Assembly: GCF_018812025.1 (NCBI RefSeq)
Contig: NC_063063.1
Coordinates: 1,976,001-2,040,000 of the forward strand
DNA length: 64,000 nt
Origin: Megalobrama amblycephala
Taxonomy: Eukaryota; Chordata; Actinopteri; Cypriniformes; Xenocyprididae
Direction of reading: 5' to 3'
The notes under the pieces are model-generated. The model was not told where the DNA came from and searched no databases. It saw only the letters and a program-made list of their open reading frames with translations. Positions 33,996 to 47,041 of this stretch are shown here, piece by piece. Each line of letters opens with the position of its first letter. Within the stretch, counting starts at the first letter, position 1. Made by a program: the position numbers and the translations under genes.

Positions 33996-35365
33996 TATTA
34001 TTAAGGAGAAAGGCTAAACTAACTAGTCTTTCTGATCTCCTAATGAGATTTTTCTGCTTAAAGCATTCAAAAGCACACAAACCCATTCTATTAAGCCACA
34101 CAAAAGAAGAGAAAGAATTACAATAAATGCCATATGCGGGAACATGATTCCACCCTTGAATTGCAGCCAACATCCACTTTTATAGGCAGATACTTGGGTG
34201 TTGCCAGTTAACGAGAGACTGCCTCTGTTCCATCCAATGACAGCTTTATCAAGAAGGAAAACAGCATGGGCAAAATGTAACATATTTTACACGTGGCTTT
34301 TAGATCTTGTTCATCTTGAACATTGTATTTGTGAAAGTAAAAACCCAAAATAGAAATGTTCATTCTATTACAGTAATCAGCCAGTTGATCTAGATGCTCA
34401 ACTCACCTTAATCATATAATTATTAATTCTGAATTGCATTCATTCTTTCCTCCTCCCCCTAAATCTGCCGTTTTACACCTGCATCTATTTCTGTCGTTCA
34501 CTGAGTTCATGTCTCCAGACATCAGCCATTTTCATAGAGGATGCTAACACTGTGGTCTTAAGCGTTGCCCATGTGCTCAGCAGCAGGTTGGGCATTATAA
34601 TCAGATGACTGTATTTTTTCCATATAAACATAAAGTTAGCTGTTCCAGTAAACTCTGCCTGGTGTCCTCTTATAGGTTTCCGTCATTCTCTGGGCTCTAA
34701 CCTCTTGTGCTGTTAAGGTGCAGCGTTTCAGTTCATGTCCATCTGACCAGCGCCTCCTGAGCTCAGAAAACCTCCGTCACCATAGTGGCCACTGTAAAAG
34801 TCATAGTGCATGTCATACTGTGGTGTTTTTGTGGTCCACATGCACATTTGTGTCACTGAACATAGAGTGGAAGTACTTTTTTCAGGGTACATTATCTTGT
34901 TAGTATTGGCAGCCAATGATTTTCATTCATCACAGTTGCTTGGCTTGCACAGGACCTTCCAGAAGTGTGTGATTTGAAATCCTGTATTCATGAGCTCACA
35001 GAACTTTTGAGCCAATCACCTGAATGAATGAACCTCATTGGTTACGCCGCATGTTTGAGCTTCTGAAAGAGGTTTGTTCTTGTGCATTATTCATGTTAGG
35101 TGGAGCTTCTGCTTATGTTCGCTGATCAATGTTTACATGCGAGTAAAAGCCTAAATTAAATCTGTTCATCATAACAAGCAATCGATTCTCTTCAGAAAAG
35201 TTGGACTAAACCGCCCTATTCATATGGATTAGTTTTCTGATCTCTTTATAAAGAGTGTCAAAATGGTTACAAATGCAGTCAATGTAAGGAAATCTGACAG
35301 CATTCTGTCATCAAAAAGATCTTCATTTGTGTTCTGAAGATGAACAAAAGTCTTATAGGTGTGGA
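33996..35365. other. No gene seen
   Basis: About 1.4 kb of apparently single-copy DNA. Overlapping short frames on the minus strand (86-87 aa near 33910-34283) show no recognisable domain. Confidence 0.45.
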
Positions 35366-35428
35366 ACGACATGAAGGCGAGTAATTAATGACAGAATTTT
35401 CATTTTAGGGTGAACTAACCCTTTAATG
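35366..35428. mobile_element. Transposon end TTTTAGGGTGAACTAACCC next to TTTAA
   Basis: Shares with 19521-19580 the order GAGTAA..AATGACAGAA, a TTTCA(T/G)TTT stretch, then GGGTGAACTA(T/A)CCC and TTTAA. Only this end of the element is recognised. Confidence 0.55.
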
Positions 35429-38400
35429 TGTAATTGTGAAATAATCAAAACACGACTTTATCTCATATCTTTGCAGTTCGTCGTCAGCTATCAGTAGCAC
35501 ACATACATGTGCTATAGTACTAGAGACAAAAGAAAAAATAAAGAGATGAGCAGAAACATAAGAACTACAACTTTCTTCAGCCTGAGTTGAAACCAACTGA
35601 AGATAAAGACATTAAATCTCTCAAGATCTCAGCAGAGGAGGATTAAACAACTCCACAAACAGCATTACCAGCTTTACTTCTTGATTTAATCTTTTTCTGT
35701 TTCTCTTTGCTTCAGTGATTCTGCTTGTTAACAGCAGGTGTTCATCATTATCTGACTTCACACACGTGTTTTCATTCACTCTGTCAATTGGAATATGTTA
35801 GTGAACTAATGTAGGGAATAGTGAATGAGGGTATAGAGTCTGATTTGAACACAGCCTCTGAATGTCGACTTTGAGCACTGTTAATTCATAGTATATTGCA
35901 GTAGGCTACTTTCTCGAAAATGCATTGTTTTAAAAACAGATAGTTTCAATACATATTAGCAGAGGCTAAAGATGCAGTCACATTTACCATGATGTGGTGA
36001 AGTTTTGTGGGCAAAATCCAGTCATTCCAACAAGAATCCATGCGATCAGGATTTTGCATCTGGTACAAGTTGGACATGCAGATTTGCTTGGTTTTAAAGT
36101 GACTTCTGTGTGAGCTGTGCTTCATACATCGCTGCACTAATGATAATAGACAATGGAGCTTTATTACCCAGGAAATTTTGGAAATCTTAACACCATGATC
36201 TAGTTAGCCCCTTCTGATAGATGTAATTACACCACCTGGGCCCAAGAAGCATTGTTCTCCAATTAGACACATGGCATTTAGGAGATTCAGGAGATTGGCC
36301 CAATAAAAAACCTGTATGTGGCACTGAAGATTGCACATTTCAACCCACATACTTCCAAAAGTTTGTTCTAATTTTGATTTTGTAATATTCAGTAGCAAAC
36401 AGAAATGCACAGCAGACAACATTCTACTCAGTTTCCCCCTGATACATCCACCCCCATGTGGATGTTGGACTTGGTTTTGCCGTTTAGTCACAAATCGGCT
36501 GCTGTATACTGTATATCTTCTCAGTCCTGACAGCCCCAGCAGCTGCGGGCAGTGCAGGAGGTTGTTTTTATCATTGTTTGATGTGTCCACCCACTGAGGG
36601 CACAGCGTGATACCATGACAAGCAATGTAATTGGCTGTGTCTTCCCTCATCTCTCCTAAGGTGATGTCTGGATGCCAAGCTGTGAGGGCTCAAAGGTGGC
36701 CTCCATTTCCACATCGACCCCCACAGCTTGGACCCACTGGATCCTCTCTGGCTCATTGAGTCACGTTCAAGAGCGGAACCGAGATGGAGAATGCGTACGC
36801 GCTGTAGTTTTAAGAGAGAGAGTTGAAGACAGAAAATAGACAGTCATTGGGGCACTGAGGCAGTTCAGGAGGTGCTTCCAGAACTATCCTGACTTTTGGC
36901 ATCAACACAAAGATATTTCACCATGAAGGTGAGGGTAACTCGATACATGGGAGCTCTATGGTGTTTTCCATTTGCATGTCTTACAGGGAAAGGGAACTAG
37001 TCCATCACGGTCATGAGTGCATCATGCTGATCCAAATGTATGCCAAAAGAAATCAATCAACTCTTCTCAAAGGTCAGCCTAAGTTTGTAACAATGACCAG
37101 AAGTAATGTTCTGGAACTACTGTAAAGATGGCAGTCTTGAAATAGCTAAATGCTTTAGCTTAGCACAAACCATAAAGGGAGCCTTTTCAGGACCTTCACA
37201 GACAAACCAGGCTCATTGAAAAGCGACAGTTCTACAAAATATTGCATTGGTTTGTGCACATTTCACAAAACATTTAAAGTAAAAATGTCATTTGAATGGA
37301 GTTAATTATATTGGTTGTTGTACAATGTCCATTGGTTGGTATTTCGGCTGTTTGGAAATAAAATGTCCTTTGAGTGCAGCTAAATGGTTAATGTTCCACA
37401 CTAAGCCCAACACTAAACCTAACTGATAGTTAACAAAAACAAACATGGTACAAAGCACATTTTCTGAAGCAACCATACCATTTTTGCGTGCTTCTACAAG
37501 TCTTTGAGCTCTTTTATAGTGTCTCGTGTTTCACGGGACTCGTACCTAAATGCTTCACAAAGTGCAATGCTGTATCAGGTGAGCTGCCAAGCAAGTTTAC
37601 TGTGAGAGAAACCATACATATAGAGCTGGTTATGTGATACAAATGTCAAAATGGATTAGTTTACAAATCATGCACTATGGTAAAAGTATTTTGAGGTCAT
37701 AAAATAGTATTGTGCAAGGAACCATTCAAACATAAGTCTTTATTAATCTATATTCTGTCTCTGTAATCATAATTCGTGTCAGAAGGAATAAAAGTTGTTG
37801 GTGTTTTATTGCCTCTAGAGTTCATCTCAGGTGGAAACTACAATTAATTGTATGTGTAGGTATGTTCTTAGAGTTTTACAAAAATATAGGTAGAGTCATG
37901 TGGTTCCGATGAGTCTATGTTGTTCACAGATGTCTAATTTAGTAATTAGATATACAGATATTCCAAAGCAAACAAACCATTTTGAGGGAGCATGCAGTAT
38001 TGTGTACTCATGTAAGCTGAACGTATGTGTACAGGGTATCCCATGTCTGTATCCAGACAGACCAGATAAAAGAAGCTGCTTGATAGATTTATTCCATAGA
38101 TCAGATGGCAAACATGGAATGAGGAGAATCCCAAACAAGCACTTTTACTTGGGAAAGATTTGTAAGTTCCAAAAACAAATAAATTGACAAGACTCTGACC
38201 TGCTGTTTCTCAACATGAGATATGGTGTGTGTGAGGGTGTGGGAGTGTGTGTGTGTGTGGTTCAGGTTCATCAGTAAGGTAATGAAGCTCAGTTTGTGTA
38301 TCTAAGCAAGGCATGAAGTGTATGTGTTGCTTCATTTTCCTGCTTTGGTTCCTCCTACATGTTCGGACGAATTCCTATGGCTTTTCTGTCCATTTTAAAC

Positions 38401-38875
38401 TCATGTTATGGACTTAAAATATGGTTCTTGTTCCATTGCATTTCACAATGCATGTCCCCTGTGTTGACCATAGATTTAAAATAAGCAAAGCTTTGATAAT
38501 GCCAGGCTGATCCCTGCTTTTAGTCTAGCAACATTCCTCATCAAATGTGATTGGCAAGGTACTTGAGCGGATCTATAAACCAGGGACCGCAGGAGTAAGA
38601 AGACAAGATCTGTGAACACTTACAGAAGATTAGACCCAACAAGGGGGGAAATGTGCCAGTGGAACGTCTAAACACACGGCTGACTGTGACTCAAAAGGGT
38701 CGTGACCCTGACCTGATGAAAGGTCAGTGGGAACACACCTGTGTCCACAAAAGAAAGCTGCCAAACGTCCAGTAAATGCTTGTACAAATTCATTTCCCTG
38801 TTGAAAAAAGCCTGGTTTGCTGGTCTAAGCTGGTCTACATTGGTCTAACTGGTCTCCTACACTCTGCTTGTTGCT
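35429..38875. other. Long quiet region, no gene recognised
   Basis: 3.4 kb of mostly single-copy looking DNA. The longest frame (148 aa, 36650-36204, minus) has no recognised domain, starts in an ordinary context and overlaps a frame on the opposite strand, so I do not call it. A TG-rich stretch lies at 38222-38262. Confidence 0.45.
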
Positions 38876-39003
38876 TCAACCCATATTTGGGTCAAATATG
38901 GACAAACCCAACCGTTGGGTTAAATTTTAAAATTACATTTTTAACCCAACATCTGGGTTTGTTCAAAATTGATGCAAAACAACCTAGCATTTTTTAGAGT
39001 GTA
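38876..39003. mobile_element. Degenerate copy of the GGGTT palindromic element
   Basis: Contains GGACAAACCCAACCGTTG, GGGTTAAATTTTA, AACCCAACATCTGGGTTTG and CATTTTTTAGAGTGTA. These match motifs in the elements at 46832, 55001 and 55535. It is heavily deleted. Confidence 0.6.
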
Positions 39004-40019
39004 GACTGATCAGCTGAAAAATAACAAAATCAACACGCAAACTTGGGCTAGTTTAATATGACTTTTCAGCAGAAAAAAATCTGATTTACATTTAGTTTAT
39101 ATAACAATGAAACACAAAAAACCTGTGTAGAAAGTTAAATATCAGTGCTAAAAGTAGATATATTTATTATGTCCCCCTTCTCTTTTCGTCCCATGACGCT
39201 TCTCATCCCATGACTGTGAGACACAAACATATCAATAGAAAATCTGTCTCATTGACCCATTTATCCTTTTTCCTGTTGCTGTGAGTTGCCATGGAAATTC
39301 ATCAAAACCAGAAGAACAGCCATATGAGGGGGAAAAAAGCCTCCTGGGATATGAAGTCCTCCAGGAGCCAGAGAAAATGTGGGTGTACACGCTCGAGACC
39401 ACAACCGCAAGCTGCTGGGATGTCAATGTTGGGAGCGAAATACATTTGCTTATGATAATTTCAAAAGTGAGGCAATGGAAGAAGCAAAACCACTCAGTTT
39501 TTCATTATTTGTCTCTTTACTTTGGTTGAGCTGTCAATTGTAGTTATTTGAATATGAAATTTGTAGGTGACTATGACAAAATAACCCACCAGAAAACCCA
39601 AACATAAACAGTAAAATTGGCCTCAACATGAGCGGGTTATGCTAATAGTCTAATGGTCTAGCTCTGTGTCTAACATTTTAGTGTCATATTTTTTTTTTTT
39701 GTGAGGGACTGAACTGTCCTTTTGCTAAAATGTGAAAGCAATGGTGTGTTTTTGCATTTCACGTGTCTTAATTGATATTTGCTGTTCATGATTAATTCTC
39801 TGAATTATGTTTTTCTGGTGTAGGCTACGTGTTTCTTAATATTTTTTGTTCCATTGTTTCTAGTGGTGTCCAAAACCATAGTGGACATTATCGAGTGCAG
39901 TCATTCGATCCCATAATGCACCGCAATAACGAGTGTAACTAATGTACACTCAACAGCTAGAGAATACCCATAATGCACCGGTCATGCAAAATGAATTCCC
40001 GCCTCTGACCAGATGGCAC
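39004..40019. other. No gene seen
   Basis: Single-copy looking DNA. The 82 aa frame 39281-39529 has no recognisable domain. Confidence 0.45.
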
Positions 40020-40064
40020 CATCTATCCATCCATCCATCCATCCATCTATACATCCATCCATGA
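40020..40064. repeat. Short (CCAT)n tract
   Basis: About ten CCAT/TCCA units with two variant units (CTAT, ATAC). The same motif builds the large arrays at 11918 and 14921. Confidence 0.9.
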
Positions 40065-40709
40065 CCTCGTATTACCTCTTCATGTGGTTACTTTGCACTC
40101 CTGCTTGACTACACAGCTTTAGGTCTTAACAACATTCTGTGATCTTTCACAAGTCACTGTCACTTCTGAACTCTTTCCTCCTCCTCTCTTTCTGTTTTCG
40201 TTCAGTATATCTGCTTTTAAAACAAAACAAAAGACAAAACAAAAAAACAAAACCTTATTCACACCTAGTCACATACTCAGGACTGCCACAAAGTCAATTT
40301 CAGCAGTGCCTAATGAGGCACGTAGTTGGTTTGTAGTCGATCTCCATTAAATAAGAAGTTTATTTATTTATTTTTAAATCACTGTTTTTGGTAAATGTAT
40401 ATCAAGTGTGTGTGTGTGATATGTTGGGATACAGCATGAAGGTTTATTGGATAAGTGCTCATGCCCGTCTCCTCCAGTGTCCTATCAATCTTTGCCTGCA
40501 GTGTTTGTTTTTGTTCTGTTGCTCGTGGTGGTTCGTCTCTGGTATGACATGTCTTTTGTTTTTCATTGCAGATAAGCCAAAATGAGAAGCTGCACACCTG
40601 GAAGTGATTCAGCTTTTGTGTATATCAGCATGTCACACTTTCACTCATGCTCAGTTCATTGCAAGTCCTCCTTTGTTAAATGCATTAATTGGAAATTACA
40701 AGATTAGTG
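40065..40709. other. No gene seen
   Basis: Contains an AC-rich AAACAAAAC tract (40217-40250). No coding frame of interest. Confidence 0.45.
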
Positions 40710-41020
40710 TTCAAAAGTTTACACACCCTTTGCAGAATCAAAATGTTCATTATTTTAACAAAATAAGAGGGAACCCTGTTCAAAAGTTTACACACCCTTG
40801 ATTCTTAATACTTTGTGTCAGGATGTTCCACGGCTGTTTTTGTGTTTTGTGATGGTTGTTCATGAGTCTCTTGTTTGTCCTGAGCAGTTAAACTGAGCTC
40901 TGTCCTTCAGAAAAATCCTCCAGGTCCTGCAGATTCTTCAGTTTTCCAGCATCTTTTGCATATTTGAACCCTTTCCAGCAGTGACTGTATGATTTTGAGA
41001 TCCGTTTTCTGTATAGAAAA
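40710..41020. mobile_element. Half copy of the TCAAAAGTTTACA foldback element
   Basis: Starts TTCAAAAGTTTACACACC (a second copy of this end motif lies 67 bases later), then GATTCTTAATACTTTGTG, GATGGTTGTTCATGAGTC, CAGTTAAACTGAGCTCTG and CCTTTCCAGCAGTGACTG. The same order is seen at 53779-54185. The opposite arm is missing. Confidence 0.75.
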
Positions 41021-41949
41021 TTGATATAAACATATGAGAATCCATCAATATTTCTACAAATGTGCATTCCGAAATTACAGTCAATATAAGATTTTAAGAG
41101 TCAAAATGTGAAGCTTGAGTCTTAGATCTTTTCAATGATGTATAGCTTGTCAACTGCACATTAACATTTAGGCTATATAATATAACAAATATAGTAGCCT
41201 ATATGAAATGCCATAGAGGTAACATGAATGTTCAGACGCTTTGCATCACAGAAATACATTATATTTTAAAGTATATTAAAATAGAAAACCATTATTTGGT
41301 TAGAGACTTGAGACTTCTTTTAAAAACATTATAATGGCAATGTGTTCAATATTTTGACTGGTACTGTAATTTAACATAGGCCTATACAAAATTTTCTTAC
41401 CTGACTGAAAGAGCTCATTATTTATGCAGGTCATTACAACTCATTATGCGATTCTTTTGTCTTCTCAGGTGTAAATCACCAATTATTCATGATGATTCAC
41501 GCCTCCACACATACTGTGTTTCTTGACAAAAAGTGTCTTACAAAATGTAAATCTCTCTATTGTTTTATATGAACGAGTAGTCAGAATAATTTTTACTTCA
41601 TTCTGAAGCAAAAACTCTAGTCTACAACCTCCAATACCCAGAAGTCTTGTGAACACAGATTTAATATAATTTTTTTGGTCTTATTTCAGTGACTTAAGTT
41701 TTTTGTTTTTTCAATAACCACGCATAAACGTTATTCCTTCAAAAATACAAACATGTACATACATGTTCGTCACATATTATGGTAGCCTAGTTTGTGCTGA
41801 ATACAGTGTAATGACACTTTTGTCATTAATATGTTTATGAACAACTGAAAAAATGTCAGGGCATGTCAGACCCCAGAGGTGAAAACTTTCTGAAAAACTT
41901 AATTACTTAACTGTAAAACTTAATTTGTCTTTCGGGAAACATGTAAGAT

Positions 41950-41951
<2 letters not shown>
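41021..41951. other. No gene seen
   Basis: AT-rich, no frame or repeat that I recognise. Confidence 0.45.

Positions 41952-42030
<79 letters not shown>
41952..42030. repeat. (TA)n microsatellite
   Basis: About 38 uninterrupted TA units followed by AT-rich DNA. Confidence 0.97.
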
Positions 42031-42031
<1 letters not shown>

Positions 42032-43124
42032 ATTTGCATTTTATATTTCTATATATTATTTTATATTTTGATTTAATTTTATTTTATTTCTTGAAAAAAT
42101 TAAGCAAGAAAGAAAAAGACTTCCCTGCTTTCCAGGGAAATTTCAGTCATTTCACACACAGTTTTTAAGTCTTTATTGCCATTGGACTGGACGACTGAAC
42201 GAAAAGTTTAGAGTTATAGTTCCTCTCAGATAATCTCAGCGGACTAAATCAGTCGAAAGACCTCCTGCTTGTTAGCGGATTTCCCATGAATACCCAGAGC
42301 AGGCCTGCAATAGCCAGCAACCTGCATATAATGCCATAGAGCCACTCTAAATCCAAGAATGACAACCTCTAAAAGCAGGCTCAGAGAAAACGGTTGATCC
42401 CGCAACTTTACTGCCCCTTCCATCTCAGGTAGTGACGGCTTTTCCTGCATTGGCTCGTGATTCCAAACAGCTCGAACAGAATGCTTTTTATCCGGTGCTG
42501 AGACCCGTCTTTGTGACCTGCGGTTACCAAAATGGTGTTCTGGTCCAAACAGACCCCATTTCTCAAAACGCAGAAGCCGGTATAATGGATGTCTGATGGA
42601 TCCCAAAGGCTCTTAAGTGTTTCAAACACATCCACTGTAAATAAGCAAGCAAAACGGCGATTAAACAAAGCAAACATATTAAGACATGTTCTCTAATTGG
42701 CTCCCTAATTGATGCTTTTAGTGGGCAGGTATAAATAGGCGGCTAGTTTTATACTTTTGTTTGACGTGCTCTTTTTCCGAGCGATGGGTGTATGCAGAGG
42801 GGGGCTAGTCAGGATTTCAGAACTATGCATATAAAAATCTGGTCTGTAGACATGTGCCAGAGTAAATTGGGTGGAATATGGTCAGAATATTTCCCTGTTT
42901 GAGAGTGAAGGCAGTGGTCTTATTTGGGATGGAACGGGCTGGCCGAAGCCAAACGGGGCTGATCAGAAGCTCTCTTTGTGGCCCAGGCGTACGTTCACCA
43001 AACCACAAATTATCATTGGAGCTGAGGAGGCCTCAGGCCCGGGCGTCCCACACCACACACTCCTGTGTGTTTAATGTACACACATACACATGAATTCAAA
43101 CACCTTTAATAGAGGAGAGCAGGG
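42031..43124. other. Single-copy block, no gene recognised
   Basis: 42170-43080 has balanced composition. The minus-strand frame of 120 aa (42606-42244) and smaller overlapping frames show no recognised domain. Candidate conserved non-coding DNA only. Confidence 0.35.
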
Positions 43125-44078
43125 GGGTCATTCCATGTCAACTCAGTTCTTTTGATAGAAGGAAACAAGATCGTTTCTAGTTTAAACATTATTTATTCTT
43201 CAGACATTCCTCTTTAAATGAAGTAAGTATTAGCTGTGTGCAAAGTGAACCACATTTGGTTTCACATGGGTGAAATTCACCAAATTGAACATGGAGCTGC
43301 TTTGAGATCCCCATATCTATGGGACTGAACTATATAGGGCATTAAAAATGAAGATTTCAAAAGGAAAGTTTATTAAGAATGAGAATCTAGAAGGATATCT
43401 TGAATAATTTTAGAGTTACAGGCATGCAAACTTTGGAAAAGGAACATTTATAGCACTCAGACAGGTGTGTTTTATGCAATTGTGTTGATAGAAAAACAGA
43501 TATTCAGATATTGCTCTTTAAAAGAATAAAGTATTAGTATATGCAAAGTGACCCATGAGTAAAATGTGTACAATTTACTCATGGAGCCACATTAAGATCT
43601 CCATATATCTGTGATTGAACCATTGAGGGCCTTTAAAATGAAGACATCAAAAGGAAAGTTTGTCAAGAACCAGAATCTAAAAGGATATTAAGATATCTTT
43701 AATACTTCTTGAGTTACAGGCTTGCAAACTTGAGCCATAAAAACACAAGAAGTGCTTTTTGCCATTTTTGAGCTGTCACCATTGGCATATAATGAAACAA
43801 AGATGGCTAAAGTCAACAGATTTTACTAACAGACCTACCAATCTCTGTGTGAAAATAAAATAATGATGCTGCCATCTTTCTAAATTCATTTTTACACCCC
43901 TGTAAATTGGCTCCAAATCTCAGGTGAAAATGGTCATTTTGACCTGTCTCTTACTCAGCAAATATACATCTGTGGCTTTCATCACTATTTATGTTTGTCT
44001 TTCTAAAGAAAAAACTATTAATAATAATCTAAAATTTGAGCCAGGGTAGTTTTTGGTTGATTTGACACGCAATGACCC
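43125..44078. mobile_element. TIR transposon GGGTCATTCCATGTCAA, non-autonomous, internally duplicated
   Basis: The left end GGGTCATTCCATGTCAAC and the right end GACACGCAATGACCC are inverted (about 17 of 21 bases match). The interior holds two diverged tandem copies of a ~250 bp block: 43160-43440 and 43505-43735. They share ATTCTTCAGACATT / ATTCAGATATTGCTC, GAGATCCCCATAT / AGATCTCCATATAT, TCAAAAGGAAAGTTT and GAGTTACAGGC. No transposase frame. Confidence 0.8.
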
Positions 44079-46235
44079 AAAGATAATTGTAGTATTTGGA
44101 ATATATATTTATATTTATATACATATGTTGATCTTAAAATCTAAAAACACATCGTAAGATGGGGGTGGGTTTTAATATTGACATATTTAATTATTTAAAA
44201 AAAGCCTAAATTAAGTAATTTCCAATATTTGATTTGTTTTTAGCTTTAAAAAAAATTCTAATTAATTTTATTTAATTTTTTGAGATATTATTTTATTTCA
44301 TTTGATTTATCCTTGTCTCTTGAAATGAAATCTCTTTGCACACCATCACATCATAAATTATAAAAAACCAACAAAAACTGAAGTAAAAACAGTTCATGTG
44401 TGTAAAAGTGTGACATTTTGATGCAAGGAGCCACATTTCTAGAGGAAAATCTCAGCTTTAAGCATTTTAATGTATTCTCCACCATTATAAATCTGTTTCT
44501 CACTCTCAACCTCTCGCTATCACTCTCTCCCCATCATCCACGCTTTGTTCAACGCAATACAATATTTTCACGGTAAATGGAGTCTAAAGCAAATACCCCG
44601 AAAAATCATCTCCGTATATTTTCCTTTCTGTCCAGAAGTCACGCTTATGTGCATGTACAGTGCGCTGTGCAAATATTTTTCTATGTTTCACAGTTATTTT
44701 TAGTCATCGTCCCCTAGTTGTTTTCCATGGTTTGTACAGTGCACCTTGTTCCATAAAATAGGTGATTTCTTATGCACAGTCTAAATATTATAGAACATGA
44801 AATTAAAGTTCTTTCCTGACACAGAATAAAGCTGGCCAGTACTGAGTTAAAATGTGTGTTCTGGCAGGGCTTCACCATTTTAAAACCACCTTTACCACCT
44901 ACATATATACAGTCTGAGTGTCTGAGAGCTGTATTTTCCTTTTATTTACTTTGAAAGTTTACATTAAGCTCATTTCAATTTAGAAATGCATGCTTTTCAA
45001 ATTGCACACACTGTAAATGCCATTCAAATCACTTAAATCTTATTTCCATATAATCTGCTCTCTTGATTTGTATTAAGCTGCTTTCTTCCAGCATTCATCA
45101 CAGGGATCATGTGATTTAACAGGCATACTGCTTTTGATTGGTCTTTCCCAGATCGCCTTTCAGTCTCTGTAGTTAAAGCCTTGCGCCAAACAGATGACTG
45201 GTAATTTACAGTTTGCTGAGATTAGACGTGCTGTGTCTGCTTGTACAGATGCTGTAAGTCGCCACGGTGTGCCATGTTAAACCTGATTCACTTCACAATC
45301 TGTTTCATGCTTCTGCACAGCTGATAACACACTGAGCTTTATAGTCTGTAATGAACACGAATGCAGGAGCTCAAACAGAGGAAATGGACAGAGAATCTAA
45401 TGGAGCTTAATTTTTTTCTACTTTAATTAGATTAAATTAGATTTGTTTATTTATGGTTTTTCCAGTGATATTGGATCAGTAAAAATTAACCACTGCTGAT
45501 GAGTGGATAAAACTGTGGAAGTAGTGCGTGGTGAAACATGTTTCTCCAACATTAATGTTTACAGATAAATTCTATAAATTAAATTCTTTTTTTTTTTTTT
45601 AAATACTCCACACACAATTTGCATGATAATTCCTTTATTTTCAATATATATATTTTAGTATAGCATATTTTATATAGTTTTTAATACATATCGCCTTCAT
45701 TTAAGCTTGTTTAACAAATGTTATAAGTAAAAATGAAACATTTAGAAGTAATTCAAGTGTAATGGACCAGTCTCTGTTTCCACCGTAACGGCTCTGGATC
45801 TCATGCCGGAGATGACTCGCGTTCGGCGGGGGAACTGCTAACTTCAGACCACCACCTGCGTTTCACTCGTAGCCAAAAAATGCTGTGACTGACTCCATAA
45901 CCTGACCATAAATAATCAGTATACAATTCTGAGAACATATTTTAACATCCTGAGTATTTATATTCTGTATCTTTTTGAATAAAATCATAACATTTTGTGT
46001 AAGGCATCAGGCGTTTCCATTACGTGAAAAGACCGACGCGACCGGTGTGTTTATGTGACTCACATCACGCCCCTGTATGTTGCTTTGCATAAACTTAAAC
46101 GATACACAGAACAATAATGATTTTTTAGATAAAATAAAACGTACACAAACCTGTATTTTACCGAAGACATGCACCAATTTGACGGAGCTGCACTGCTCTC
46201 TCCTGAAGAGGGCGCAAAAAGCCCGTAATAAATAA
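44079..46235. other. No gene recognised
   Basis: 2.1 kb of AT-rich and then ordinary DNA. 45770-45900 is GC-richer (TCATGCCGGAGATGACTC, GCGTTCGGCGGGGG). The 91 aa minus frame at 46282-46007 is unrecognised. Confidence 0.45.
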
Positions 46236-46760
46236 CTCAACCCCTGGGTTGTTACGTCTGACCCAGGATCTGGGTAACACAAAAACTATCCAAACGCTGG
46301 GTTGTTACGTCTGACCCAGGATCTGGGTAAAACAAAAACTACCCAAACGCTGGGTTGTTACGTCTGACCCAAGATCTGGGTAAAACAAAAACTACCCAAA
46401 CGCTGGGTTATTACGTCTGACCCAAGATCTGGGTAAAACAAAAACTACCCAAACGCTGGGTTGTTACGTCAGACCCAAGATCTGGGTAAAACAAAAACTA
46501 CCCAAACGCTGGGTTATTACGTCAGACCCAAGATCTGGGTAAAACAAAAACTACCCAAACGTTGGGTTATTACGTCTGATCCAAGATCTGGGTAAAACAA
46601 AAACTACCCAAACGCTGGGTTGTTACGTCAGACCCAAGATCTGGGTAAAACAAAAACTACCCAAACGCTGGGTTGTTACGTCTGACCCAGGATCTGGGTA
46701 AAACAAACACTACCCAAACGCTGGGTTATTACGTCTGACCCAGGATCTGGATAACACAAA
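46236..46760. repeat. 53 bp GGGTT(G/A)TTACGTC minisatellite, ten copies
   Basis: Unit: GGGTTGTTACGTCTGACC, then CAGGATCTGGGTAAAAC and AAAAACTACCCAAACGCT. Units start at 46246, 46299, 46352, 46405, 46458, 46511, 46564, 46617, 46670 and 46723, exactly 53 bases apart throughout. Variation is limited mainly to G/A in GGGTTRTT, TCT/TCA before GACC, and AGG/AAG. There are no spacers, so it is not CRISPR-like. It sits 70 bases from a palindromic GGGTT element and shares its ACCCA/TGGGT character. Confidence 0.97.
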
Positions 46761-47041
46761 CACTGGAAAAATGTATTGTAAAAGTTAAAAGGTAAACTGG
46801 TATTTTCTATTTTTTCTGTTCTGCTCTACAGCACACTCTAAAAAATGCTGGGTTAAAAACCCCGTAAGTTGAGTTGAAAATGAACAAACCCAGCGATTGG
46901 GTTATTTTAACCCAGTGGTTGAGTTAAATGTTTACCCAACCTGCTGGGTAGTTTTATTTAACTCAACTATTGTTTACAAATTACTGTATTGCTCACTTAG
47001 AATGAACCAAAACAAAGTATGTTGTAAATTAACATTTATTA

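Noticed and set aside
36204..36650. 148-codon minus-strand frame
   Set aside because: No recognisable domain, no splice signals or promoter that I can see, and an 88-codon frame overlaps on the other strand. Could be chance.
42244..42606. 120-codon minus-strand frame
   Set aside because: Mixed composition but no domain recognised, and another frame overlaps it on the same strand; insufficient support for a gene.
46236..46760. Regular 53-base repeats considered as a CRISPR array
   Set aside because: Units abut with no unique spacers, the context is a vertebrate genome, and no cas genes are present.
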